64,000 bases of DNA. Origin: Pseudomonas frederiksbergensis (GTDB lineage Bacteria > Pseudomonadota > Gammaproteobacteria > Pseudomonadales > Pseudomonadaceae). The notes under the pieces were generated by a model. That model searched no databases. It saw only the letters and a list, made by a program, of their open reading frames with translations, and was not told the DNA's origin. The stretch covers positions 1 to 64,000 of the forward strand of contig NZ_MOBP01000008.1 of the NCBI RefSeq assembly GCF_003732665.1, in the 5' to 3' direction. Below, one piece after another: positions 25,847-34,485 of the stretch. A program made the translations under genes and the position numbers. The number at the start of each line of letters is the position of its first letter. Within the stretch, counting starts at the first letter, position 1.

Positions 25847-27762
25847 AACGCCTGGCGCTGCTGTTCGGGTTGGGCTTTGCGCTCGACGTGCAAGCGGCGT
25901 CGATGCGTTGGTCCGACATTCGCGACGGCAGCCTGTACCTGCAAACGGATCGCCCGGACACCGTGACCGTGCGCTGGGTCCCGGCGTGGCAGGCGGATGC
26001 CAATGAAGAACACATTTACCTGGTCGACGGCCAAGGCAAGCTGTCGGGCGAACGGCTGATCGCCGCCAGTGAATCCCGGGGCACCCAGAGCTGGCCGTTG
26101 GCGCCGGGGGCCGCGAGTTATCGGCTGGAGATTCCGGGCTACAGCTTTCGCCGCTACAAGGTCGAGCACGACGAACACACCGTGGCCCTGTTCGCCCCGG
26201 CCAAGGTGCATTTCAGCGCCGAGTCCCGTGATGGCGACGAGTTGTTTTTCAAGGTCGCGCCCGGGGAGCACGCGGTGCTGGCCGGCAAGTTCCACGGCGG
26301 TGTCGGCGCCCTGCAAGCCCAGCGGGTGAGTGACGGCCAACCCGTGGTGCTGGCCCTCAAACCCTATCGCGCTTATTGGCAGTTCGATCAAGTCGCGTTG
26401 CCTGTGAGCAACAGTGAACAAACCTGGCGCCTGCGCTTGCGGGGCAGCGGCAAGGTGGCGTTCTGGCTCGACGGCACCGCCAACCTGTTCGCACAGAATC
26501 CGCAGCAACTCAAACCGCTGCGAGAGGACGATGGCCAGACGCGCCTGACGCTGCACAAAGAAGTGCTCGGTCCGACCCCGAACCTCGGTATCGCCCTGCC
26601 CTATGTGCTGCCGCCGCCGTCCAGTTATGCCGTGCTCGATGCGTTGAATCCGCGGGCCGCCAGTTACTACAGCCTCGTTGACATCATGGCGAGAAAGCCG
26701 CACTACGAAGACGCGTTTCGCCAGGTGTATCAGGACCGCTTCGGCATCACCCAGGACATCACCTTGCTGGCCGGCAGCCAACGCCAGGCCGACCTGCGTG
26801 CCGACACCACGAGCAACGGCGGCCTCGACGCCTGGCTCGCGTCCACCCGCGCCCTCGGCGGCAAAGGCATCCATTACATCGGTTTTGCCGACGAGCCCAA
26901 CCTCAACTACCCGGACTACGCCAACTACCAAAGCATCTTCAACAGCATGGCCCGGCAAGTGCGCAGCGATCCGGCCAATGCCAAGGCCGGCGTGCGCATC
27001 GCCATGCCCGCCACTTCGCGGCTGGTCAACGGCCCGTTCGCCGACAATGCGGCGGACAAACGCGGCATCGATTGGGCCAGGCGTTTGCTCGCGGAATCCG
27101 GTGATCAGATCGACGCTTTGGCGTGGCACGAATGGATGATCCGCGACTTGCTCGCGACCCGTGTCTACCGCGACAGCGTACGCCGCGCCGCCGACCTCGT
27201 GGGCCTGGACGCCAATGGGCGGCCGCGCAAGGCATTGCTGCTGGACCAGACCAACATGTCCAGCGGCTCAAGCCTGAGCCCCTACGATCAGGAAACCCAT
27301 TTCGCCTCGCTGTGGTGGGCCTCGGTGGCGATTAATTCGGCCCAGGACGGCTTGCTGGAGATGCTCAACTGGTTCCAGGCAAACGATGAGCCGAACTACC
27401 CCAAGGGCATGTTCAAGGTTCTGGATGACGATCATTTCGAGCTCAAACCAGTGGGCATGGCCCAGCAATTTATCCAGCAGCATTGGCTACGCAACGTCAT
27501 CCGCGTGGAGAACGACGCCTTCGAGGTCGACGTACTGGCCATGGCCAGCGACGCGCAACGCGGTCTGCTGGGGGTCAACAAAGGCACGCGTTTGCAACGG
27601 GTGGATCTGAACGGAGCGAACTGCCCGCTAAGCAAAGGCTCCTTGCGCTACTTCGGCGCCGACAACCGCAGCCGCGACGCGCCCTTTCACTGTCAGGACG
27701 GTCGCGTCAGCTTCGATCTGCCAGGGGAAACCCTGTTCGCCCTGAGCTGGATCGCGTCATGA
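25843..27762 (+). CDS. Secreted glycoside-hydrolase-like protein
   Basis: 639 residues. A signal peptide ends near VQAA (residues 1-19). The first 240 residues look like beta-sandwich domains. The rest looks like a TIM-barrel glycosidase: GIHYIGFADEPNLNY ends a strand with Glu as likely acid/base, and DALAWHEWMIRD and LEMLNWFQANDEPNYP follow, resembling clan GH-A enzymes such as GH39. In an export cluster such a protein probably trims or releases polymer in the periplasm. Substrate unknown. Confidence 0.65.
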   Translation: MKRLALLFGLGFALDVQAASMRWSDIRDGSLYLQTDRPDTVTVRWVPAWQADANEEHIYLVDGQGKLSGERLIAASESRGTQSWPLAPGAASYRLEIPGYSFRRYKVEHDEHTVALFAPAKVHFSAESRDGDELFFKVAPGEHAVLAGKFHGGVGALQAQRVSDGQPVVLALKPYRAYWQFDQVALPVSNSEQTWRLRLRGSGKVAFWLDGTANLFAQNPQQLKPLREDDGQTRLTLHKEVLGPTPNLGIALPYVLPPPSSYAVLDALNPRAASYYSLVDIMARKPHYEDAFRQVYQDRFGITQDITLLAGSQRQADLRADTTSNGGLDAWLASTRALGGKGIHYIGFADEPNLNYPDYANYQSIFNSMARQVRSDPANAKAGVRIAMPATSRLVNGPFADNAADKRGIDWARRLLAESGDQIDALAWHEWMIRDLLATRVYRDSVRRAADLVGLDANGRPRKALLLDQTNMSSGSSLSPYDQETHFASLWWASVAINSAQDGLLEMLNWFQANDEPNYPKGMFKVLDDDHFELKPVGMAQQFIQQHWLRNVIRVENDAFEVDVLAMASDAQRGLLGVNKGTRLQRVDLNGANCPLSKGSLRYFGADNRSRDAPFHCQDGRVSFDLPGETLFALSWIAS

Positions 27763-27808
27763 ACCCTTATTTCGACCCGTTAAGAGATAGCTACAGCGAA
27801 CACCGAAT

Positions 27809-27942
27809 TTGTGGCGAGGGGGCTTGCCCCCGTTGGGTTGCGAAGCAGCCCCAAAACCTGCAACCGCGATGTATCAGGTACATCGAATGAACCGGTTTAC
27901 GACTGCTGCGCAGCCGAACGGGGGCAAGCCCCCTCGCCACAA
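27809..27942. repeat. Long inverted REP element (TGTGGCGAGGGGGCTTGCCCCC type)
   Basis: A left arm from 27809 (TTGTGGCGAGGGGGCTTGCC, then CCCGTT) and a right arm ending at 27942 are reverse complements around about 70 bases. The arms themselves are internally palindromic. It separates the glycosidase-like gene from the acyltransferase-like genes and may weaken read-through between them. Confidence 0.85.
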
Positions 27943-27979
27943 AATGTGTTCTCCCAGCTGAAGCTCAGGAGTCAAGAAC

Positions 27980-28669
27980 ATGAGTATTTTTCAGAAACTC
28001 AGCGAACACATTAAGCAAAAAGGCCTGCGCGCCACCCTCGGCAAGGTGTGGAAGCACTACGTGTTTTCCCACGAAGAACTGATCTGGATGGAGCGTGACC
28101 TGGTCACCCCGATCCCACCCCATAAACTGCGGCCGTACACCCCGCTGCGTCTGGAAACCATCACCGCACAGAACGCCGTGGCCTTTGGCAAACACTTCGG
28201 CGATCGCGTCGGCACCATGGCCGAACTGGCGAACGAAGGGCATACCGGGCACATGTACCTCAATGACGACGGCGATGCCGTGGCCTTCATCTGGGGCAGC
28301 AAGGGCAATTACCACGACCGTCACTATTACGGCTGCTGGTTCCCGGTCAAACCCGGCGAGTTCTTCGAATTCGGCGGTGAGCAGATTCGCGCTTACTGGG
28401 GCACCACGCTGTCGGTGGATTTCCAGTTGAACCTGTGGAAAGCCATGGCCGATCAGGGCTGCAACAAAGTGGTGGATGTTTGCGAATCCCACAACATCCC
28501 GGCGCTCAAGTTGCACATACGCATGGGCTACAAGGAGCAAGGACGAATCATGAACGTCTACCATTTGTTCGGCCACTGGCGCCTCTACCGTGAAACCCGT
28601 TACAGCGGCTCGCGTCTGGACGCCTTGCGCAAACCGACGCCGGCCCCCATTGCTGCAGAGGCGACCTGA
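27980..28669 (+). CDS. GNAT-like acyltransferase, first of two paralogues
   Basis: 229 residues, soluble. After a basic N-terminal helix (LSEHIKQKGLRATLGKVWKHY) comes an acyltransferase-like fold with HTGHMYLNDDGDAVAFIWG, GNYHDRHYYGCWFPVKPGEFFEFGGE and the closing NIPALKLHIRMGYKEQGR, which is the familiar GNAT end motif. It is about 65-70 percent identical by eye to the protein at 30754-31452. CAGGAG precedes the ATG. A role in acylating the polymer or a precursor is inferred from location. Confidence 0.65.
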   Translation: MSIFQKLSEHIKQKGLRATLGKVWKHYVFSHEELIWMERDLVTPIPPHKLRPYTPLRLETITAQNAVAFGKHFGDRVGTMAELANEGHTGHMYLNDDGDAVAFIWGSKGNYHDRHYYGCWFPVKPGEFFEFGGEQIRAYWGTTLSVDFQLNLWKAMADQGCNKVVDVCESHNIPALKLHIRMGYKEQGRIMNVYHLFGHWRLYRETRYSGSRLDALRKPTPAPIAAEAT

Positions 28670-28673
28670 CCCG

Positions 28674-29876
28674 ATGGTGGCGCGATACGAATGGCGCACG
28701 TCGCTGTGCGCCCCGGACTTTCCGGCCGTGGCTTATGAAGCATTGCGCGTGCGAGTGACGGACCACACGCCCTTCAACACCCTGGCCTGGCTGGCGGCTG
28801 CGGAACAGGCACTCAGGGACGGCGAGCGCCTGCATGTGCTGCTCGGCTGGCTGGGCGATGAACTGGCGCTGTGCCTGCCGCTGGTGGCGTCACGCGAACG
28901 TTTTGGCGGGATGCCGTTTCGGGTGTTGCATCACCTCGGCTACCCGCTGACCGATCGCCTGGCGCTGTTGTCCAGCCTCGATGCCGAGTGCATCCGCAAG
29001 GCGCTTATCGTGATCCGCCGCCGCTTGCCCCACGCGTTGCTGCAACTCAACGAGCTGTGCGAACCCGTGGGCGAAGAAAGTGCCCTGACGGTATGGATGG
29101 CCCACAGTTCCACCGGTGAACGGCGCCTCAGTTGCAAGGTGCCGGTGCACCTGATCAGCGATGCGGATCGCCAGGAAGTCTCGGGGGATCCGCGCTACAA
29201 ACTGCGCCGCGCGCGCAAACGCATCGCCGCATGTGGCGCCCAAGTGCGGCGCATCACCCCGGATGCCACGACCATGGGCCCGCTGCTGCAAGCCATCAGC
29301 GAAGTCGAAGCAGTGAGCTGGAAAGGCGATGAAGGCGTCGGCATCTTCGCCGACGAACGCCACCGACAATGGATGGACCGAGCCTTCACGGCCCTCGCCG
29401 CCCGCGGCCTGGTACGGGTGGTGGTGCTGGAACTGGACGGCCGTTGCATCAGCTATCGCCTCGGCTTGCTGGAGCAGGGTCGGCTGTACGACTACAACCT
29501 GGCGTTCCTGCCGCAATTCGCCGACCTGGGCAGTGGCCGGGTGCTGCTGGAAGAGTGGATTCGCTGGGGCCTGGACGACAACTGGCGCTGGATCGATGCC
29601 TCGCGGGTCAGCCTGGAAAACTCCAGTCATCAACTTCACGAACGCATGACCGGGCAACTGGAGCACTGGCGCTGGAGTTTCTATTCCTGGCGTCCCGGCG
29701 GCCTGGTGTTGGGGCTGGCGTTGCGGGTCTGGCAACGGCTCAAACCAGCCTTGCAGCAATGGCGGGCGAAACGGGCGGCAGCCGCCGTGGTCACCGTACC
29801 GGTGGCCAAGGCGCCTGCGCCAACCGATAAAACCATGGAGGGCGAACATGCCTCACCAAGTCATAGTCAACGCTGA
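28674..29876 (+). CDS. GNAT/BioF2-like (CelD family) acetyltransferase
   Basis: 400 residues. The central region has PRYKLRRARKRIAACGAQVRR and AISEVEAVSWKGDEGVGIF followed by VVVLELDGRCISYRLGLLEQGRLYDYNLAFLP-like strands, which match the acetyltransferase_6 (BioF2/CelD) fold found in cellulose and exopolysaccharide clusters. Likely modifies sugars with acyl groups. Starts five bases after the previous stop, and its last 29 bases overlap the next gene. Confidence 0.75.
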   Translation: MVARYEWRTSLCAPDFPAVAYEALRVRVTDHTPFNTLAWLAAAEQALRDGERLHVLLGWLGDELALCLPLVASRERFGGMPFRVLHHLGYPLTDRLALLSSLDAECIRKALIVIRRRLPHALLQLNELCEPVGEESALTVWMAHSSTGERRLSCKVPVHLISDADRQEVSGDPRYKLRRARKRIAACGAQVRRITPDATTMGPLLQAISEVEAVSWKGDEGVGIFADERHRQWMDRAFTALAARGLVRVVVLELDGRCISYRLGLLEQGRLYDYNLAFLPQFADLGSGRVLLEEWIRWGLDDNWRWIDASRVSLENSSHQLHERMTGQLEHWRWSFYSWRPGGLVLGLALRVWQRLKPALQQWRAKRAAAAVVTVPVAKAPAPTDKTMEGEHASPSHSQR

Positions 29877-30639
29877 CGATTTCGGCCTCAGCCCGTGCGA
29901 AAACGCGGTGATCCTCGGCGCCTTCCAGGCCGGTGTCATCAGTTCCGCCACGGCCATGGCCAACATGCCGGCGTTCGAAGCCGCGTGCCTGATGGCCCAG
30001 CATCCGTTGCTCAAGGGGCGCATCGGCCTGCACTTCAACCTCACCTATGGCCAGCCGTTGAGCCAAGGCATTCTCGAACGCCGCACGTTCTGCGACAGCC
30101 AGGGCGAGTTTGACCTCAACCTGCCGCGCCACAGTCTCTGGCTCAATCGCCTGGACCGGGAAGCGGTGATGGATGAACTCGAGGCGCAATGGCAACGCTG
30201 CGTGGATCACGACGTGCGGCCCAGCCACATCGATTCCCACCAACACGTGCACAACATCTGGCCCATCGGCGAGATCGTCGCGCGCTTCGCCGCCCGCCAA
30301 GGGGTAGCCGTGCGCCTGGCGCGCAACCTGGGGCAAAACCTGAGCCTGCCCAAGCGCGTGTTCAAAGGTTTGCTCAATCGGCGTTTGCAAACATTGGCCG
30401 GGGCCACGGCGGATTATGTGTGCACGCCGGTGGACCTGCGCAACCTGCCTGTACCGACCGACGGTCTGCTGGAAATCGTCGCCCATCCCAACCAGCTCGG
30501 CGCCGATTTCGGCGATGCCTACCTCAACCCCGGCGAGTCGCTAACCCAAGTGCTAGAGCGGCGCCTGGCCGGTATCGAGCGGGTGTCCTATGCCGTGGTC
30601 AGCAGGCGTTTGCAGGCCGGTACGGCGGCGCTCGAATGA
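29848..30639 (+). CDS. ChbG/HpnK (YdjC-like) family deacetylase
   Basis: 263 residues, the usual size. Motifs of the family are VNADDFGLSPCEN (Asp pair for metal), HFNLTYG, HIDSHQHVHN and EIVAHPNQ. Members deacetylate sugars such as chitooligosaccharides or hopanoid glycosides. With the CE4 enzyme upstream this gives the cluster two unrelated deacetylases, which suggests N-acetylated sugars in the polymer or its precursors. ATGGAGGGCGAAC before the ATG supplies the ribosome site. Confidence 0.83.
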   Translation: MPHQVIVNADDFGLSPCENAVILGAFQAGVISSATAMANMPAFEAACLMAQHPLLKGRIGLHFNLTYGQPLSQGILERRTFCDSQGEFDLNLPRHSLWLNRLDREAVMDELEAQWQRCVDHDVRPSHIDSHQHVHNIWPIGEIVARFAARQGVAVRLARNLGQNLSLPKRVFKGLLNRRLQTLAGATADYVCTPVDLRNLPVPTDGLLEIVAHPNQLGADFGDAYLNPGESLTQVLERRLAGIERVSYAVVSRRLQAGTAALE

Positions 30640-30753
30640 GTTACATAAATTGCAACACATTCAAAGCTGGCGCTTTGACATGAACTTGCAACCTTGATCT
30701 ATACCCATCAAAAGCATCTCCCACAACACCTGGCTTTGGCCACGGAGGGCTCC

Positions 30754-31452
30754 ATGAACGTCATCGGCAAGCTGCGCGAACGCATCAGGCAAAAAGGCCT
30801 GGGCAACCTCTTCAAGGCATTCTGGAAGCGCTACGTGTACTTCCACTGGGAACTGTTGTGGATGGAGCGCGACCTGGTCAGCCCGGTGCCGCCACACGCG
30901 TTGCGCCCCTATTCCGGTTTGCGTCAGGTGACCATCACCGCAGACAACGCCATCGCCTTTACCAAGCATTTCGGTGACCGCGTCGGGACCATGGCCGAAC
31001 TCGCCGCCGAGGGTCACACCGGGCACATGTACCTGGACGACGAAGGCCACGCCGTGGCGTTTATCTGGGGCAGTACCCGGAACTACCATGACCGGCACTA
31101 TTACGGTTGCTGGTTCCCGGTGAAGCCGGGGGAGTTCTTCGAGTTCGGCGGCGAAATGACCCGCGCCTACTTCGGCACCAGCCTGTCGGTGGATGTTCAA
31201 GTCGCCCTCTGGGAAGCCATGGCCGCCCAAGGCTGCAACAAAGTGGTGGATGTCTGCGAAACCCATAACATTCCAGCCCTGAAACTGCACATCCGCATGG
31301 GCTATCACGAACAGGGCCGCGTGACCCACGTCCATGGCCTGTTCGGCGGCCGCTGGCGCTTCTTCCGCGACACCCACTACACCGGCTCACGCCTTGACCC
31401 GCTGCGTAAACCAAAACGGCCGGTGGTGGCGCCAGCCACGGCAGAGGCCTGA
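30754..31452 (+). CDS. GNAT-like acyltransferase, second paralogue
   Basis: 232 residues, start at 30754 after GGAGGG. Same layout as the protein at 27980-28669: basic N-terminal helix, EGHTGHMYLDDEGHAVAFIWG, NYHDRHYYGCWFPVKPGEF, and NIPALKLHIRMGYHEQGR. The two copies bracket the BioF2-like and ChbG-like genes. Divergence is spread over the whole length, so this is an old duplication and not a recent copy. It closes the exopolysaccharide cluster. Confidence 0.65.
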   Translation: MNVIGKLRERIRQKGLGNLFKAFWKRYVYFHWELLWMERDLVSPVPPHALRPYSGLRQVTITADNAIAFTKHFGDRVGTMAELAAEGHTGHMYLDDEGHAVAFIWGSTRNYHDRHYYGCWFPVKPGEFFEFGGEMTRAYFGTSLSVDVQVALWEAMAAQGCNKVVDVCETHNIPALKLHIRMGYHEQGRVTHVHGLFGGRWRFFRDTHYTGSRLDPLRKPKRPVVAPATAEA

Positions 31453-31467
31453 CACAACACCGAACCC

Positions 31468-31495
31468 GTGGCGAGGGAGCTTGCTCCCTCGCCAC
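31468..31495. repeat. REP palindrome at the end of the exopolysaccharide cluster
   Basis: GTGGCGAGGGAGC joined to its own reverse complement over TT/AA makes a 28-base near-perfect palindrome 16 bases after the last gene of the cluster, a probable transcript end. A single unit of the other REP family (TGTAGGAGCAAGGCTCGCCC) follows at about 31542-31569. Confidence 0.85.
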
Positions 31496-31658
31496 ATTTG
31501 GTTTAGTGGCGGTCACAAAATCTGTGCCTGGACCGAATCCCTTGTAGGAGCAAGGCTCGCCCGCGAAGGCGTCCTCGATATGCTCACGACGGTCGTTTTT
31601 CCTACACCCTTGAGGGAAAAAGACACCCGAGACCCAAGAAGAGCCTGACTGATAATTC

Positions 31659-31674
31659 GTATCCACACGGATAC
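31659..31674. promoter_or_regulatory. Palindromic operator of the toxin-antitoxin pair
   Basis: GTATCC-ACAC-GGATAC is a perfect 6+6 palindrome ten bases before the toxin start. Antitoxins of this class bind such sites to repress their own operon; binding here is inferred from position and symmetry. Confidence 0.6.
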
Positions 31675-31683
31675 AGTCGAGCA

Positions 31684-31977
31684 ATGAACTATCTTATTCA
31701 ACAAACCCATATTTTCTCGACATGGCACGCCTCAGTTCGCGACTTGCGGGCAAAGTTCGCCATCGCTCGTCGCATTGATCGTGCCTCTGCGGGTAATCTA
31801 GGCGATATCAAGTCAGTGGGTGAAGGTGTTTCCGAAATGCGCGTGGACGTTGGTGCAGGCTATCGAATCTACTTCACCATGCGAAACGGTATGGTCATCG
31901 TATTATTGGCCGGCGGTGATAAATCCTCGCAAAGCACTGACATCCGGCGTGCAAAAAAAATGGCAAAGGAGGTTTAA
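31684..31977 (+). CDS. RelE/HigB-type toxin of a type II toxin-antitoxin pair
   Basis: 97 residues. The sequence FSTWHASVRDLRAKFAIARRIDRASAGNLGDIKSVGEGVSEMRVDVGAGYRIYF (given here only in outline: FSTWHASVRDL, GNLGDIKSVGEGVSEMRV, GYRIYF, LLAGGDKSSQ) is the addiction-module killer family related to phage Gp49. Members are ribosome-dependent mRNA interferases. The toxin gene comes first and the antitoxin follows three bases later, the higBA-like order. Confidence 0.85.
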   Translation: MNYLIQQTHIFSTWHASVRDLRAKFAIARRIDRASAGNLGDIKSVGEGVSEMRVDVGAGYRIYFTMRNGMVIVLLAGGDKSSQSTDIRRAKKMAKEV

Positions 31978-31979
31978 CC

Positions 31980-32288
31980 ATGAGCCAAACTTTGACTAGT
32001 TTCGACATGGCAGCACTGCTCGACAGTGACGAGGCCATTAGCGAATACCTCTCGCAGGTACTGGCGGAGGGCGATAACGAAGAGTTTCTACGCGCTATCG
32101 GCTATGTAGTAAAAGCCCGTGGTATGACACAAATAGCCAAAGACTCCGGGATGGGGCGCGAAAGCCTGTACAAAGCTTTCGCGCCGGGTGCAAAACCACG
32201 TTTTGACACGGTGCTAAAGGTTATTCATGCCCTCGGTATTGATCTCTATGCGCAGCCAGGCCATGCAGTCAATCACTCGAATCTCTGA
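31980..32288 (+). CDS. HigA-type antitoxin (addiction module antidote)
   Basis: 102 residues with a helix-turn-helix: KARGMTQIAKDSGMGRESLYKAF, and the family ending PRFDTVLKVIHALGIDL. GGAGG precedes the ATG by eight bases, stronger than the toxin's site, as expected for excess antitoxin. It should neutralise the toxin by binding and repress the operon through the palindrome at 31659-31674. Confidence 0.87.
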   Translation: MSQTLTSFDMAALLDSDEAISEYLSQVLAEGDNEEFLRAIGYVVKARGMTQIAKDSGMGRESLYKAFAPGAKPRFDTVLKVIHALGIDLYAQPGHAVNHSNL

Positions 32289-32382
32289 AAGAGTCTCCTG
32301 TGCTCTGCCTGAAAAACCCGAAGGTACAAATCACCGTAGGTCGGATGGAGTACATCCGCTTCATAGTCGTTTACTGTCAGGC

Positions 32383-32465
32383 CGCCTTCGCGAGCAAGCC
32401 CGCTCCCACAGGGGATTTTCGTAACTAGGAGATCCCCTGTGGGAGCGGGCTTGCTCTCGAAGGCG
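32383..32465. repeat. REP pair (REPIN)
   Basis: Left unit 32383-32416 (CGCCTTCGCGAGCAAGCC...) and right unit 32432-32465 (...GGCTTGCTCTCGAAGGCG) are inverted copies with one mismatch in the stem. It lies between the convergent antitoxin and methyltransferase genes. Confidence 0.88.
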
Positions 32466-32491
32466 TCAGTCGAAGCAACACATTCTTCAGC

Positions 32492-33298
32492 TCAAACCCT
32501 CACCGCCACCCACGTAAAACACAACGGCAACTGCGCCACCTGTTTTTCATACCGGTCATACAGTTCTTCGCGATTGGAATGCGGGTATTCCTTGAAGTGG
32601 CTGATCTGTAATCCCGCTTCGATGGCGCCGGTGAAGATGGCGCTCAGGGTGTGGACGAACCAGTAGGACGCGGCCGCCGGTTGTTCGATTTTGCCTTCGT
32701 AGACGATCGGCTGGTGCTGCACGAACGGTTCGCTGCGAAAGTAGGAGCTGTCCAGGCGATACGGATCGGCGGCTTCGGGGTCGAGCATTTCCAGGAACGG
32801 GTGGGTTTCGTAGATCACCACCGCGCCGCCGGGTTTGAGGGTTTGCGCGACGTGCCGGAAGAACTCGGCAATGTCCGGCATCCAGTTCAAGACACCGATG
32901 GTGATCAGCGCTACATCGAAACGGTGGTGCAACTCCGTTGGCAGGTGATGGATATCCGCCTCGATGAACTCAGCCCCATGAGGCGAGCGCGCCGTCAGTT
33001 CCCGGGCCTGTTCGAGAAACGCTGCGGACTGATCGACCCCCACCACCCGCCGCGCCCCCAGGGCATACAGCGACAGACTTTCCCGGCCGTTATTGCAGCC
33101 CAGTTGCACCACGTCCTTGCCCTCGACGCCCACCTGTTCCAGCACACCGCGCAGGGTGTCATCGAGGCAGCAAAAATTAGCCTGGCTCACGGCGCTGAGC
33201 ACGCCCTGCCATTCGGGGCTGTCCTTGTGATGGCGGGCGGAATCATTCCAGGCCTCGCGATTGCTGGCGACGGCTTGTTGTTTGGTCGGCATGTCCAT
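32492..33298 (-). CDS. SAM-dependent class I methyltransferase
   Basis: 268 residues. The SAM-binding motif I reads VVQLGCNNGRESLSL, followed by VVGVDQSAAFLEQA (acidic end of strand 2), AEFIEADIHHLP and DVALITIGVLNWMPD with a post-motif LKPGGAVVIYETHPF. This is the general Methyltransf_11/25 type. The substrate is unknown. TGGAGTG lies ahead of the ATG. It is divergent from the small exported protein gene at 33466. Confidence 0.82.
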   Translation of the reverse strand: MDMPTKQQAVASNREAWNDSARHHKDSPEWQGVLSAVSQANFCCLDDTLRGVLEQVGVEGKDVVQLGCNNGRESLSLYALGARRVVGVDQSAAFLEQARELTARSPHGAEFIEADIHHLPTELHHRFDVALITIGVLNWMPDIAEFFRHVAQTLKPGGAVVIYETHPFLEMLDPEAADPYRLDSSYFRSEPFVQHQPIVYEGKIEQPAAASYWFVHTLSAIFTGAIEAGLQISHFKEYPHSNREELYDRYEKQVAQLPLCFTWVAVRV

Positions 33299-33465
33299 TG
33301 CGCACTCCAGATCTCGTTTTTATTGACGGGCACGAGTCTAGATCAGCCCCTGAAAAAACCACATCGAGGCTTTGTTGCGATCTTGTAATCCGGGCCGCCG
33401 AACGCCTGGCCGTGCGAGAGCTATAGTTAATGACCTTGGGGAAAAACGATTTCGCAGGTGTCGCC

Positions 33466-33819
33466 ATGAAACAAACCAATCTGACGCTGTTGTTCATCGC
33501 CCTGATCGCCGCCACCGGTGCTGTGCACGCGGACGACAGTTCCAGCACCGAGATGATCTACTACGGCCCCGACCAACCTTTTGCTCACCCTGCCCCGCCG
33601 ACACTCAGCACCGTGCCGCCACGCGCCTACATCCCGACCGCGCCTCAGGACTTCATCCCGATTGCCAGCGAGCATGTGTTCTACGATTCCCGATTGCCTA
33701 CCGTGGCGGATGCCAGCGTGCGGGTGTTTATCCGCTCCTACGACCCGGAGCGCGGGATCTACGTCAACGACGAGGTGCTTGACCCGACCTGTCTGTTGGC
33801 CTGCCTGACCCGCCAGTGA
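33466..33819 (+). CDS. Small exported hypothetical protein
   Basis: 117 residues from the ATG at 33466. Residues 1-23 are a Sec signal peptide ending AVHA before DDSSSTE. The mature protein is proline-rich in the middle (HPAPPTLSTVPPRAYIPTAP) and ends with a pair of cysteines (CLLACLTRQ). It should be periplasmic. I do not recognise the family. Confidence 0.6.
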   Translation: MKQTNLTLLFIALIAATGAVHADDSSSTEMIYYGPDQPFAHPAPPTLSTVPPRAYIPTAPQDFIPIASEHVFYDSRLPTVADASVRVFIRSYDPERGIYVNDEVLDPTCLLACLTRQ

Positions 33820-33822
33820 ATA

Positions 33823-34365
33823 TCAGTCCGCCGGCCAGCAATGGCGCAGTGCCGCCCGGCGGTCGATGGCATCGCGCAGTCGGCGCTTCTGGCTTTCCCA
33901 AACGTCGCTGTCGACCTTCTCGGCGCGCATCGTCGCCAGCACCGCTTGCTTGGCCTTGAGGTATTCGTCCCAGGCGTCCTGGCGCTTGAGCCGCAGGGCC
34001 TCGTCGTCGGACATTTCCATATGGCGCAAGGCCAATTCGCAGGGGTCGTCCAGCACTACCCCGACGGTCAGTTGAATGCGATGAGGGGCGCGAAACTCGG
34101 TGACGCTGGTCAGGATCGCCTGGGCCCGTGCGTTGCCCCAGGCCAACGCTTTCGCCAAGGTGGGACGTTCCTCACGGTCATAAAATTCTTCCGCCAGCGC
34201 CGCGCCATCGCGGGTGTACACGCCGACAAATACCTGGGTCACGTATTCACGGCTGAAGCGTGCCTGGATGTCGATCTGCGTACCGTCGGGCAGTATTTCA
34301 TCGTGGCTGCGCCCGCGTAATTGGCTGTTGGTCCAGAGCCAGTACTGCGCGCCTCTATGCCGCAT
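33823..34365 (-). CDS. Conserved hypothetical protein (180 aa)
   Basis: 180 residues, soluble, no signal. A beta-rich first half (GTQIDIQARFSREYVTQVFVGVY) leads into an ALAWGNARAQAIL helix, and a charged helical C-terminus follows with LKRQDAWDEYLKAKQAVL. No family recognised with confidence. Its stop lies four bases from the convergent gene at 33466-33819. Confidence 0.5.
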   Translation of the reverse strand: MRHRGAQYWLWTNSQLRGRSHDEILPDGTQIDIQARFSREYVTQVFVGVYTRDGAALAEEFYDREERPTLAKALAWGNARAQAILTSVTEFRAPHRIQLTVGVVLDDPCELALRHMEMSDDEALRLKRQDAWDEYLKAKQAVLATMRAEKVDSDVWESQKRRLRDAIDRRAALRHCWPAD

Positions 34366-34485
34366 CGTTGGTTACTCCAGAAAAGGGCAAAACCAGTAAG
34401 GCACAGGGGCCGGGGGTTTTCCACCGGGCCCGCCTGCCTCTCGTCGTCATCTGATGAACGACCGTCCCTGATCAAATTGCCGTAC

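Noticed and set aside
12513..31452. Alginate, Psl, Pel or cellulose cluster
   Set aside because: None of the hallmark genes (alg8/44, pslA-O order, pelF/G, bcsA/B) is recognised; the layout is a generic Wzx/Wzy system.
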